Shown: positions 1 through 4,801 of the stretch, one piece after another | Layout of the letters: each line of letters starts with the position of its first letter | Position numbering within the stretch: the first letter of the stretch is position 1 | NCBI GenBank assembly: GCA_030611905.1 | Contig: JAUWOX010000036.1 | Span: forward strand, 1-8,990 | Source of the DNA: a bacterium | Lineage (GTDB): Bacteria > Patescibacteriota > JABMPQ01 > JAQVVF01 | Direction of reading: 5' to 3' | Length of the DNA stretch: 8,990 nucleotides | Notes under the pieces: model-generated | Databases searched by the model: none | What the model saw: only the letters and a program-made list of their open reading frames with translations | Told to the model about the DNA's origin: nothing | Program-made: the position numbers and the translations under genes

Positions 1-1
1 A

Positions 2-1609
2 GATTTCTCATCAGAAGAAATTTCTGCAGAGGTTTTAAGAAAATTAGTTGATGATGCTAGCAAATACTTAGGTGAAACTGTAAAACAAGCTGTAATTACG
101 GTTCCAGCATATTTTAACGATTCACAAAGACAAGCTACTAAAGATGCCGGAAAAATCGCTGGTTTAAATGTCAAAAGAATTATTAATGAACCAACCGCTG
201 CCGCTCTAGCTTATGGTTTCAATAAAAAGAAAGACGGCAAAATAGCAGTTTATGATCTTGGCGGTGGTACATTTGATATTTCTATTCTGGAAATTGACAA
301 AGATACTGTTGAAGTTAAAGCTACTAATGGCGATACTCATTTAGGCGGTGATGATTTTGACCAAAAAATTATAAATTATTTAGTAACTGAATTTAATAAA
401 GAGCAGGGGATTGATTTATCAAAAGATCAAATGGCCCTCCAGCGATTAAAAGAAGCTGCCGAAAAAGCAAAACATGAATTATCCACAGCCGTAGAAACTG
501 AAATCAACCAGCCATTTATCACTACTGATTCTTCAGGGCCAAAACATCTTAATATCAAATTGACTCGAGCCAAATTAGAAGAACTTATTTCTGATTTAGT
601 TGAAAAAACAATTGAACCGTGTAAAAAAGCCTTAGAAGACGCCAAGCTTAGCGCTTCAGATATTAACGAAGTGATCTTAGTCGGCGGACAAACCAGAATG
701 CCGCTTGTTCAAAAAAAGGTTGAAGAATTTTTTGGCAAGAAGCCAAATATGGAAGTTAACCCTGATGAAGTTGTTGCTATTGGCGCCGCTGTTCAGGCGG
801 GAGTTCTTCAAGGCGATGTTAAGGATGTTCTGCTTCTTGATGTTACACCATTAACTCTAGGCCTTGAGACATTAGGTGGCATCAGAACTCCCTTGATTCA
901 AAAGAACGCTACTATTCCAACGTCAAAATCACAAATTTTCTCAACTGCCGCTGATAGCCAGCCTCAAGTAGAAATCAATGTTCTTCAAGGAGAAAGAGAA
1001 ATGGCTGCTGATAATAAAACTTTAGGTCGCTTTGCTTTAGACGGTATTCCGCCAGCACCACGCGGCGTCCCGCAAATTGAAGTTAGCTTTGATATCGATG
1101 CTAATGGTATTTTAAATGTCAAAGCCAAGGACAAAGCTACTGGCAAAGAACAAAAAATTACCATCACCGCTTCTTCAGGTTTATCCGAAGAAGAAGTTGA
1201 ACGAATGAAAAAAGAAGCTAAAGAACATGCCGCAGAAGATAAAAAGAAAAAAGAATCAATTGAAGTTAAAAATAATGCTGAAACAGCAATCTTTACTGCG
1301 GAAAAAACCTTAAAAGACGCTAAAGATAAAGTTGACAAAGATAGTGTCAAAAACATCGAGGCCAAGCTAACTGCTCTAAAATCAGTTAAAGACAGTGCTA
1401 ATACAGAAGAAGTTAAAAAGAAAACTGAAGAATTGTCAACTGAATTGCAAAAGGTCGGTCAAAAAATGTATCAAGCCGCCCAAGCTGCTCAAGCAACACA
1501 GCAAAAAGCTGCTGGACAACAAGCCCAAGCAGGACCAACACAGGCAAAAAAGGAAGAACCAGTTAAGGGTGAATACAAAGAAGTCAAAGATGACAAAAAT
1601 AAAAAATAA
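2..1609 (+). CDS. dnaK: Chaperone protein DnaK (Hsp70), 5'-truncated by the window edge
   Basis: ATP-dependent cytosolic chaperone that binds exposed hydrophobic peptides and works with DnaJ and GrpE. The reading frame is open from base 2, before the first in-frame ATG at 431, so the gene begins outside the window. The 535 visible residues start near E. coli DnaK residue 109. Visible landmarks are VPAYFNDSQRQATKDAG (about 34-50), the phosphate motif DLGGGTFD (85-92), the adenosine motif VILVGGQTRMP (224-234) and the interdomain linker VLLLDVTP (about 276-283). These are followed by the beta-sandwich substrate domain, the helical lid, a Gln/Ala-rich tail and a charged C-terminus containing GEYKEV, similar to the usual bacterial end. 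Adding the missing residues gives about 643 aa, the normal size. The gene ends TAA, 55 bp before dnaJ. No frameshift or missing key residue was seen. Its promoter is outside the window. Family assignment is essentially certain. Confidence 0.98.
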   Translation, partial: DFSSEEISAEVLRKLVDDASKYLGETVKQAVITVPAYFNDSQRQATKDAGKIAGLNVKRIINEPTAAALAYGFNKKKDGKIAVYDLGGGTFDISILEIDKDTVEVKATNGDTHLGGDDFDQKIINYLVTEFNKEQGIDLSKDQMALQRLKEAAEKAKHELSTAVETEINQPFITTDSSGPKHLNIKLTRAKLEELISDLVEKTIEPCKKALEDAKLSASDINEVILVGGQTRMPLVQKKVEEFFGKKPNMEVNPDEVVAIGAAVQAGVLQGDVKDVLLLDVTPLTLGLETLGGIRTPLIQKNATIPTSKSQIFSTAADSQPQVEINVLQGEREMAADNKTLGRFALDGIPPAPRGVPQIEVSFDIDANGILNVKAKDKATGKEQKITITASSGLSEEEVERMKKEAKEHAAEDKKKKESIEVKNNAETAIFTAEKTLKDAKDKVDKDSVKNIEAKLTALKSVKDSANTEEVKKKTEELSTELQKVGQKMYQAAQAAQATQQKAAGQQAQAGPTQAKKEEPVKGEYKEVKDDKNKK

Positions 1610-1623
1610 TCTAATTTGTGTAA

Positions 1624-1644
1624 GGGCGGAGCTTGCCTCCGCCC
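1624..1644. repeat. GC-rich perfect hairpin between dnaK and dnaJ
   Basis: Stem GGGCGGAG (1624-1631) pairs perfectly with CTCCGCCC (1637-1644) around the 5-nt loop CTTGC. It stands out sharply in an AT-rich intergenic region. It is followed by ATTAGAATTAAAATT rather than a T-run, so it is not a typical intrinsic terminator. It could be a dispersed palindromic repeat, an mRNA-processing or 3'-end stabiliser that tunes dnaK versus dnaJ levels, or an attenuator. Its build (GC-only core stem, 5-nt loop) resembles the small hairpin at 3667-3685. Confidence 0.75.
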
Positions 1645-1664
1645 ATTAGAATTAAAATTAAATT

Positions 1665-2801
1665 ATGCCCGAAGATTATTACAACATTCTCGGCGTTTCT
1701 CGCGAAGCAACTGATGTCGAGATAAAAAAAGCTTTTTACAAAAAAGCTCATCAATATCATCCTGATAAAAAAAACGGCGACACTGAAAAGTTTAAAAAAG
1801 CTAATGAAGCCTATCAGGTTCTTTCTGATAAGCAAAAAAAATCACAGTACGATCAATTTGGCTCCACCTTTGACCAAGCTCAGGCCGGTGGAGGCGGCGG
1901 CAATCCTTTCGGCGGTTTTGGAGGAGCGCAAGGCTTTAATGTAAATATGGAGGACTTTGATCTCGGGGATATATTTTCCTCATTTTTTGGCGGTCGTCAA
2001 AAAACAGCTCGTCAAACTTCAAACGCAGTTCCCGGAAATGACATTAGCGTGGATATTAACATTGATTTTAAAGATGTATATCAAGGACTGGAAAAAGAAT
2101 TAGAATTATACAAAAAAGTAAAATGCAGCCATTGCAAAGGAACTAGCGCTGAACCTGGTACTAAAATAAACACCTGCTCTAAATGTCAGGGAACTGGTCA
2201 GGTCAAGCGGGCTAGTCAAACAATGTTCGGAGTTTTTTCTCGAGTTTCAGCTTGTCCAGAATGTCAAAGTCAAGGAAAAATACCAGAACAAAATTGTTCG
2301 CAATGCTCTGGTCAAGGGCGAAAACAAGAATACGAAAAAGTAGAAATAGAAATTCCAGCCGGAATAAAAAATGGTCAAACAATAGAAATCAGAGGGCGGG
2401 GAGAAGATGGCGCCAAAGGTGGTCCTTCAGGAAATCTATATATAACCGTTCACCTCAATCCAAATAAAACCTTTAAAAGAGAGGGAGATAATTTAATCTA
2501 CGAATTACCAATTAGTTTTACCCAGGCGGCATTAGGTGATGAAGTCGAAATACCAACCTTAGATAAAAAAATAGTTTTTAAAATTCCCAATGGAACTCAG
2601 TCTCATCAAAAATTTGAAATTTCCAGCAAGGGCTTTCCGCATTTAAATGGCTATGGACAAGGAAATTTAATTATAAAAACACATCTAATAACCCCAACCA
2701 AGTTGTCCGGAAAAGAGAAAAAACTATTTTACGAATTGACCAAATTAAAAGGCCAAGCCACTAAGCCCAAAGAAAGTCTTTTTAATAAAATATTCAAATA
2801 A
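1665..2801 (+). CDS. dnaJ: Chaperone protein DnaJ (type I Hsp40)
   Basis: Co-chaperone that delivers unfolded clients to DnaK and stimulates its ATPase. The 378 aa match the usual length and all type I domains are present. The J domain is at about 1-68 with the catalytic HPD at 32-34. A Gly/Phe-rich linker at about 74-110 contains a DIF-type motif (GDIFSSFFGG). Four zinc-binding CxxC pairs lie at C154/C157, C171/C174, C197/C200 and C211/C214, followed by the C-terminal beta-sandwich client-binding domains. Repeat 1 reads CSHCKGTS and repeat 3 CPECQSQG, so each departs at one position from CxxCxGxG, but all eight cysteines are kept. The ATG at 1665 gives the standard N-terminus (DYYNILGV). It has no Shine-Dalgarno, only an A/T-rich leader. 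It lies 55 bp after dnaK and is probably co-transcribed with it. Confidence 0.97.
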   Translation: MPEDYYNILGVSREATDVEIKKAFYKKAHQYHPDKKNGDTEKFKKANEAYQVLSDKQKKSQYDQFGSTFDQAQAGGGGGNPFGGFGGAQGFNVNMEDFDLGDIFSSFFGGRQKTARQTSNAVPGNDISVDINIDFKDVYQGLEKELELYKKVKCSHCKGTSAEPGTKINTCSKCQGTGQVKRASQTMFGVFSRVSACPECQSQGKIPEQNCSQCSGQGRKQEYEKVEIEIPAGIKNGQTIEIRGRGEDGAKGGPSGNLYITVHLNPNKTFKREGDNLIYELPISFTQAALGDEVEIPTLDKKIVFKIPNGTQSHQKFEISSKGFPHLNGYGQGNLIIKTHLITPTKLSGKEKKLFYELTKLKGQATKPKESLFNKIFK

Positions 2802-2811
2802 AATATTCAAT

Positions 2812-2846
2812 TTGCGACTCTTTATTCTGAGCTCTCGCAATTTTTT
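2812..2846 (+). terminator. Probable intrinsic terminator after dnaJ
   Basis: Arm TTGCGA (2812-2817) pairs with TCGCAA (2835-2840), and an inner CTC/GAG pairing closes the loop, with a few unpaired bases on the 3' side. It is directly followed by six T residues (2841-2846). It begins 11 bp after the dnaJ stop. The stem is imperfect, so efficiency is uncertain. Confidence 0.62.
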
Positions 2847-2860
2847 ATCCACTACCACTA

Positions 2861-2888
2861 TTTACTCCATTTTTAAATATGTTATAAT
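2861..2888 (+). promoter_or_regulatory. Promoter for the CvpA-like membrane protein gene
   Basis: Perfect -10 TATAAT (2883-2888), preceded by TGT (2880-2882) as an extended -10. A -35-like TTTACT (2861-2866) lies 16 bp upstream. Transcription would start near 2895, giving a 5' leader of about 36 nt that is A-rich and lacks a Shine-Dalgarno. It lies just after the dnaJ terminator, consistent with a new transcription unit. Confidence 0.7.
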
Positions 2889-2901
2889 AAAACATAGAAT
2901 T

Positions 2902-2918
2902 TATTATTAAAAACAAAA
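2902..2918 (+). repeat. A-rich leader motif, copy 1 (17-nt match)
   Basis: The 17 bases TATTATTAAAAACAAAA sit 12 bp before the start codon at 2931. They are identical to 3873-3889 before the start codon at 3892. Neither gene has a Shine-Dalgarno. The shared leader could be an unstructured ribosome-loading sequence, but low complexity could also explain the match. Confidence 0.6.
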
Positions 2919-2930
2919 TAACAAAAAAAT

Positions 2931-3476
2931 ATGTCTAACGGGCTAATATCAGCAGTAAATTGGAATCTACCGTCATGGGATCTTTTTATAATAATATTTT
3001 TTGTAGTAGCAATTTTTATTTATGGCTTTGCGTTAGGGCGAGAAAGAGTCCTGGTGATCTTAACCAGTATTTATATTTCCTTAGCCATTACTACAAATCT
3101 ACCTTTTATCAACGATACAATGTCGAAAAAATTTGGATTAGGACCGGTTTTTGTCCTGCAAATTCTTGTTTTTCTGGGCTGTATTGCTGGAGTATTTTTT
3201 TTATTATCCAGGTTAGGCGCTTTGTCCGGGTTTGGCGGAAGTCCTAGCATGCCACTTATTGGATTATTCAGCGTTTTACAGGTCGGTCTTCTAATCAGCA
3301 CTGTTTTGTCCTTTTTACCAAAAACAGCCTTAGCGAGCCTATCTTCATTAACAAAATTTGCTTTTACATCTGATATCGGTCATTTCTTATGGATCTTAGC
3401 GCCTATAGCGGCTTTATATCTTCTTCGCCAAAAAGAGCCAACAACTCCAACAGCACCCTCTGAGAATAAACAATAA
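2931..3476 (+). CDS. Five-helix membrane protein, CvpA-like N-terminus
   Basis: A 181-aa integral membrane protein with predicted helices at about 17-35, 39-58, 72-94, 109-130 and 150-166, and a short polar Pro/Thr-rich tail. The first helix begins NLPSWDLFI and leads into a GFALGRERVL turn. This resembles the start of CvpA (colicin V production) family proteins, where a Trp-Asp pair precedes helix 1 and a Gly-Arg turn precedes helix 2. CvpA itself usually has four helices, so the match is partial and function is not established. The gene has its own promoter and a strong terminator and is therefore probably monocistronic. The ATG at 2931 was chosen because it follows the promoter and A-rich leader directly. 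An alternative is a lineage-specific membrane protein unrelated to CvpA. Confidence 0.85.
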   Translation: MSNGLISAVNWNLPSWDLFIIIFFVVAIFIYGFALGRERVLVILTSIYISLAITTNLPFINDTMSKKFGLGPVFVLQILVFLGCIAGVFFLLSRLGALSGFGGSPSMPLIGLFSVLQVGLLISTVLSFLPKTALASLSSLTKFAFTSDIGHFLWILAPIAALYLLRQKEPTTPTAPSENKQ

Positions 3477-3483
3477 ACAAACC

Positions 3484-3512
3484 TTGCAAATTCATTAATT
3501 TTATGATATTTT
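3484..3512 (+). promoter_or_regulatory. Candidate promoter for the tRNA-Lys region
   Basis: TTGCAA (3484-3489), a 17-bp spacer and TATTTT (3507-3512) with an upstream TGA (3504-3506) as extended -10. Initiation near 3519 would fall inside the left arm of the terminator hairpin at 3512-3544, so a transcript starting here could not form that terminator. This would let the site serve the tRNA region while the same DNA stops the upstream gene. It matches the TATGNTA form seen at other promoters in the window. It is only moderately strong by consensus. Confidence 0.45.
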
Positions 3513-3544
3513 AAAAAGGAAATATTTTTCCTTTTTATTTTTTT
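3512..3544 (+). terminator. Intrinsic terminator of the CvpA-like gene
   Basis: An 11-bp perfect stem (3512-3522 with 3527-3537, arms TAAAAAGGAAA and TTTCCTTTTTA) with a 4-nt loop, followed by seven T residues (3538-3544). It lies 35 bp after the stop codon at 3476. The stem is AT-rich but long, and the T-run is clear. Confidence 0.75.
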
Positions 3545-3564
3545 AATCTCATGGGTCGTTAGCT

Positions 3565-3601
3565 TCCGCCTTCGTCCTCACTTTGTTCGGACTCCGGCGG
3601 A
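3565..3601. repeat. Palindromic insertion 1 in the tRNA-Lys relic
   Basis: Outer stem TCCGCC (3565-3570) with GGCGGA (3596-3601) and inner stem GTCC (3574-3577) with GGAC (3589-3592), separated by a 3x3 internal loop. The five bases CAAAG (3602-3606) complete the inserted segment. It splits the relic cleanly between what would be tRNA bases 12 and 13 with no tRNA base lost, which indicates insertion rather than divergence. No target-site duplication is certain, because the tRNA itself contains AGCTCAGCT at this point. Confidence 0.75.
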
Positions 3602-3631
3602 CAAAGCAGCTGATAGATTTTAAGCAGGGTG

Positions 3632-3660
3632 GTCAAAAATTTCAAATCGAAATTTTTGAC
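3632..3660. repeat. Palindromic insertion 2 in the tRNA-Lys relic
   Basis: A perfect 12-bp inverted repeat, GTCAAAAATTTC (3632-3643) with GAAATTTTTGAC (3649-3660), around loop AAATC. It replaces the five tRNA bases TCACA that normally lie between GGGTG and GGTTCG. The element starts GTCA, and the tRNA also has GTCA here, so microhomology may have been involved. Confidence 0.8.
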
Positions 3661-3666
3661 GGTTCG

Positions 3667-3685
3667 CCCCGCCATGAAGGCGGGG
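3667..3685. repeat. Palindromic insertion 3 in the tRNA-Lys relic
   Basis: A perfect 7-bp GC-only stem, CCCCGCC (3667-3673) with GGCGGGG (3679-3685), around loop ATGAA, followed by TAAA before the tRNA sequence resumes. It interrupts the T loop between GGTTCG and AGACCTGTAC with no tRNA base lost. In size and loop length it resembles the dnaK-dnaJ hairpin at 1624-1644. Confidence 0.78.
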
Positions 3686-3730
3686 TAAAAGACCTGTACA
3701 ATAAAAATTTAAAAGCATGAAAATTTACAT

Positions 3731-3803
3731 GGGTCGTTAGCTCAGCTGGTAGAGCACCTGCCTTTTAAGCAGGGTGTCACAGGTTCGAGACCTGTACGAC
3801 CCA
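3731..3803 (+). tRNA. tRNA-Lys (anticodon UUU)
   Basis: A complete 73-nt cloverleaf. The acceptor GGGTCGT (3731-3737) pairs with ACGACCC (3796-3802), with discriminator A at 3803. The D stem is GCTC/GAGC, and the anticodon stem CCTGC/GCAGG encloses loop CTTTTAA with anticodon TTT at 3764-3766. The variable loop is GTGTC, and the T stem ACAGG/CCTGT encloses loop TTCGAGA. All stems are fully Watson-Crick. The 3' CCA is not encoded and must be added after transcription. Six T residues (3804-3809) follow immediately and may end transcription. A UUU anticodon reads AAA and AAG, which suits this Lys-rich, A-rich genome. Confidence 0.97.
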
Positions 3804-3827
3804 TTTTTTAATACTCAAAAATTAACT

Positions 3828-3856
3828 TTTACAGAATATTATATTTATGCTAAAAT
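3828..3856 (+). promoter_or_regulatory. Promoter for the Lys-rich membrane-anchored protein gene
   Basis: -35 TTTACA (3828-3833, 5 of 6 consensus), a 17-bp spacer, and -10 TAAAAT (3851-3856) with extended TGC (3848-3850). Initiation near 3863 gives a leader of about 29 nt, A-rich and without a Shine-Dalgarno. Confidence 0.75.
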
Positions 3857-3872
3857 AAAAAAAAGAATAAAA

Positions 3873-3889
3873 TATTATTAAAAACAAAA
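3873..3889 (+). repeat. A-rich leader motif, copy 2 (17-nt match)
   Basis: Identical over 17 bases to 2902-2918 and placed just 2 bp before the start codon at 3892. Both copies lie between an extended -10 promoter and a start codon that has no Shine-Dalgarno. Confidence 0.6.
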
Positions 3890-3891
3890 AT

Positions 3892-4377
3892 ATGACATTT
3901 CTAAAACAAACCTTAAAAATCGTTCTTGTTGTGGCCTTAATAGCCGGCGCGGCTTTATTCTTAGATTACGAAGCTAATAAAGACAGCGGTCAGAAATCAA
4001 TCGTCGGCAATTTAATCCAGAAATATTCAAAAAATAAAAAGAACAAAAAAGTAAAGAATAGCAAGAAAAAAACCAAAAAAGAAAAGACCAAAGACAAAAT
4101 AAAAAAGCTAGAAAGCGAAATTTATAAACAAGCCACTAAGAACAATCCCAAGGGCGATGTTTTACCCGATGAGCTCGATGATAATATAAAGAAAAAAGTT
4201 AAAGAAAAGGTCAAAGAAATAAAAGCTGAATTAGAACAGGAGCAAGGCGCTGATATTGAATCGCAAGATCTTATGAAAGATACTGGCGGCTATGTTGATG
4301 ATTCAATTAAAAAGAAAGCAAGAAAAGAAGCTCTCGAGTCCCAAAAAGAAATTTACGACAAGGCTATGGAGCAATAA
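3892..4377 (+). CDS. Lys-rich membrane-anchored protein of unknown function
   Basis: A 161-aa protein that I do not recognise. An N-terminal hydrophobic segment at about 8-25 looks like an uncleaved anchor or signal, with no lipobox cysteine. It is followed by a strongly basic stretch at about 44-72 (KNKKNKKVKNSKKK and similar), then charged, helical, coiled-coil-prone sequence to the end. The C-terminal half holds a weak internal repeat: DELDDNIKKKVKEKVKEI (93-110) and GYVDDSIKKKARKEALES (133-150). The basic stretch would sit next to the membrane and might bind nucleic acid, lipid head groups or ribosomes, but nothing here decides which. The ATG follows a promoter and an A-rich leader. It is followed 23 bp later by the 100-aa gene, with one terminator after both, so the two are probably co-transcribed. 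Composition is biased, so homology searches may mislead. Confidence 0.8.
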   Translation: MTFLKQTLKIVLVVALIAGAALFLDYEANKDSGQKSIVGNLIQKYSKNKKNKKVKNSKKKTKKEKTKDKIKKLESEIYKQATKNNPKGDVLPDELDDNIKKKVKEKVKEIKAELEQEQGADIESQDLMKDTGGYVDDSIKKKARKEALESQKEIYDKAMEQ

Positions 4378-4382
4378 ATAAC

Positions 4383-4394
4383 TAATAGCTATTA
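4383..4394. repeat. Perfect 12-bp palindrome between two co-directional genes
   Basis: TAATAGCTATTA is its own reverse complement and fills about half of the 23-bp gap between the stop at 4377 and the GTG start at 4401. It could be an operator-like dyad or chance in AT-rich DNA. Confidence 0.4.
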
Positions 4395-4400
4395 ACTATT

Positions 4401-4703
4401 GTGTTAATTAAATTCAATAAACAATTCCAAGAAAACGACTTAAACTTAATGCGCAAAATCGGCTATCGTGCTTGGCGAGATCCTAGATCCGGTCAGCACA
4501 GTTTTATCCGCCGTTTGGGCGCTTCTTATTATCCACGCTTTCATGTTATTCCTAGACATGACCAAGATAACAATTTCATGATTGATCTGCATTTTGACTG
4601 GCGCCGGCCAATGCACAAAAAGGAAGTTAAATCGACAGAAGGAGAAGAAAGCGATGTAGTACAAAGAGAAGTTGAAAGAATAAAAAGCATTTTGGGTGAA
4701 TAA
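4401..4703 (+). CDS. Small conserved-looking protein (GYRAWRD type), function unknown
   Basis: A 100-aa soluble protein. The core GYRAWRDPRSGQHSFIRRLG (21-40), then YYPRFHVI and a DLHFDWRRP strand, suggests a compact beta-rich fold rich in Arg, Trp and Tyr. The last 25 residues are acidic and helical (EVERIKSILGE). I associate proteins of this pattern with CPR genomes, but that is memory and not a database result. The start is a GTG at 4401. The first in-frame ATG (4449) would remove 16 residues that continue the amphipathic pattern (FNKQFQENDLNL), so GTG is preferred. There is no Shine-Dalgarno. It is probably translated from the same mRNA as the upstream Lys-rich protein, and a clear terminator follows 4 bp after the stop. 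No catalytic motif is visible. Confidence 0.83.
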   Translation: MLIKFNKQFQENDLNLMRKIGYRAWRDPRSGQHSFIRRLGASYYPRFHVIPRHDQDNNFMIDLHFDWRRPMHKKEVKSTEGEESDVVQREVERIKSILGE

Positions 4704-4706
4704 AAT

Positions 4707-4732
4707 AATCTCTGCACACAGCGGAGATTTTT
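4707..4732 (+). terminator. Intrinsic terminator after the 100-aa gene
   Basis: A 9-bp stem, AATCTCTGC (4707-4715) with GCGGAGATT (4721-4729), containing one T-G wobble. The loop is ACACA and the T-run extends to 4732. It separates this unit from the promoter starting at 4736. Confidence 0.85.
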
Positions 4733-4735
4733 AAT

Positions 4736-4763
4736 TTGACAAAATAAGTCAGTATTATAAACT
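4736..4763 (+). promoter_or_regulatory. Promoter for the polytopic membrane protein gene
   Basis: Perfect -35 TTGACA (4736-4741). The best-spaced -10 is TAAACT (4758-4763, 16-bp spacer). TATAAA at 4756-4761 is a better hexamer but only 14 bp away. The exact -10 is therefore uncertain, although a promoter between the upstream terminator and this gene is expected. Confidence 0.55.
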
Positions 4764-4787
4764 ACAGTATTCATTGCCCGCGAGAAG

Positions 4788-4793
4788 AGGAGG
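4788..4793 (+). promoter_or_regulatory. Strong Shine-Dalgarno AGGAGG, unusual for this window
   Basis: AGGAGG lies 8 nt before the ATG at 4802 within GAAGAGGAGGGACAGAC. It fixes the start codon. No other start in the window has a comparable site; the others have A/T-rich leaders. Confidence 0.9.
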
Positions 4794-4801
4794 GACAGAC
4801 A

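Larger units (their letters stand above)
3553..3699 (+). pseudogene. tRNA-Lys relic interrupted by three hairpin insertions
   Basis: This is a broken copy of the intact tRNA-Lys 178 bp downstream. Matching blocks, in order, are GGGTCGTTAGCT (3553-3564; the preceding CAT also matches), CAGCTGATAGA plus TTTTAAGCAGGGTG (3607-3631; one substitution and a 9-nt loss covering part of the D stem and the 5' anticodon stem), GGTTCG (3661-3666) and AGACCTGTAC (3690-3699). Between them lie three foreign segments, each built around a hairpin: 3565-3606 inside the D stem, 3632-3660 replacing the variable loop and start of the T stem, and 3667-3689 inside the T loop. The last six tRNA bases (GACCCA) are missing. 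It cannot fold as a tRNA. It is a tandem duplicate decayed by insertion, unless the hairpins have acquired a role of their own. Confidence 0.8.

Noticed and set aside
985..1365. Minus-strand open frame of 126 codons inside dnaK
   Set aside because: It lies entirely within the conserved dnaK coding sequence, and its Ser/Leu-rich product is what antisense translation of Lys/Glu-rich helical sequence gives.
1395..1649. Plus-strand 84-codon frame overlapping the dnaK 3' end
   Set aside because: Its Lys/Gln-rich product is a frame-shifted reading of the dnaK tail, it has no start signals, and it runs into the intergenic hairpin.
3553..3699. A second functional tRNA, or a tRNA containing introns
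   Set aside because: The 5' half of the anticodon stem and the last six bases are missing, so even after removal of the three hairpins it cannot form a cloverleaf. Three introns, in D stem, variable region and T loop, are not known for bacterial tRNAs.
3550..3803. Phage or plasmid attachment site (attL/attR) made by tRNA integration
   Set aside because: Integration usually duplicates the 3' end of a tRNA and leaves an integrase nearby. Here the copy keeps the 5' end, loses the 3' end, is only 178 bp away, and no integrase is in the window.
3553..3810. T-box riboswitch or other amino-acid-sensing leader
   Set aside because: The similarity to tRNA is direct sequence identity to the adjacent gene, not a T-box fold, and no T-box consensus or downstream aminoacyl-tRNA synthetase gene is present.
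4541..4774. Minus-strand frame covering the 100-aa gene and the following intergenic region
   Set aside because: It is antisense to a better-supported gene and runs through a clear terminator and promoter, with no start signals of its own.
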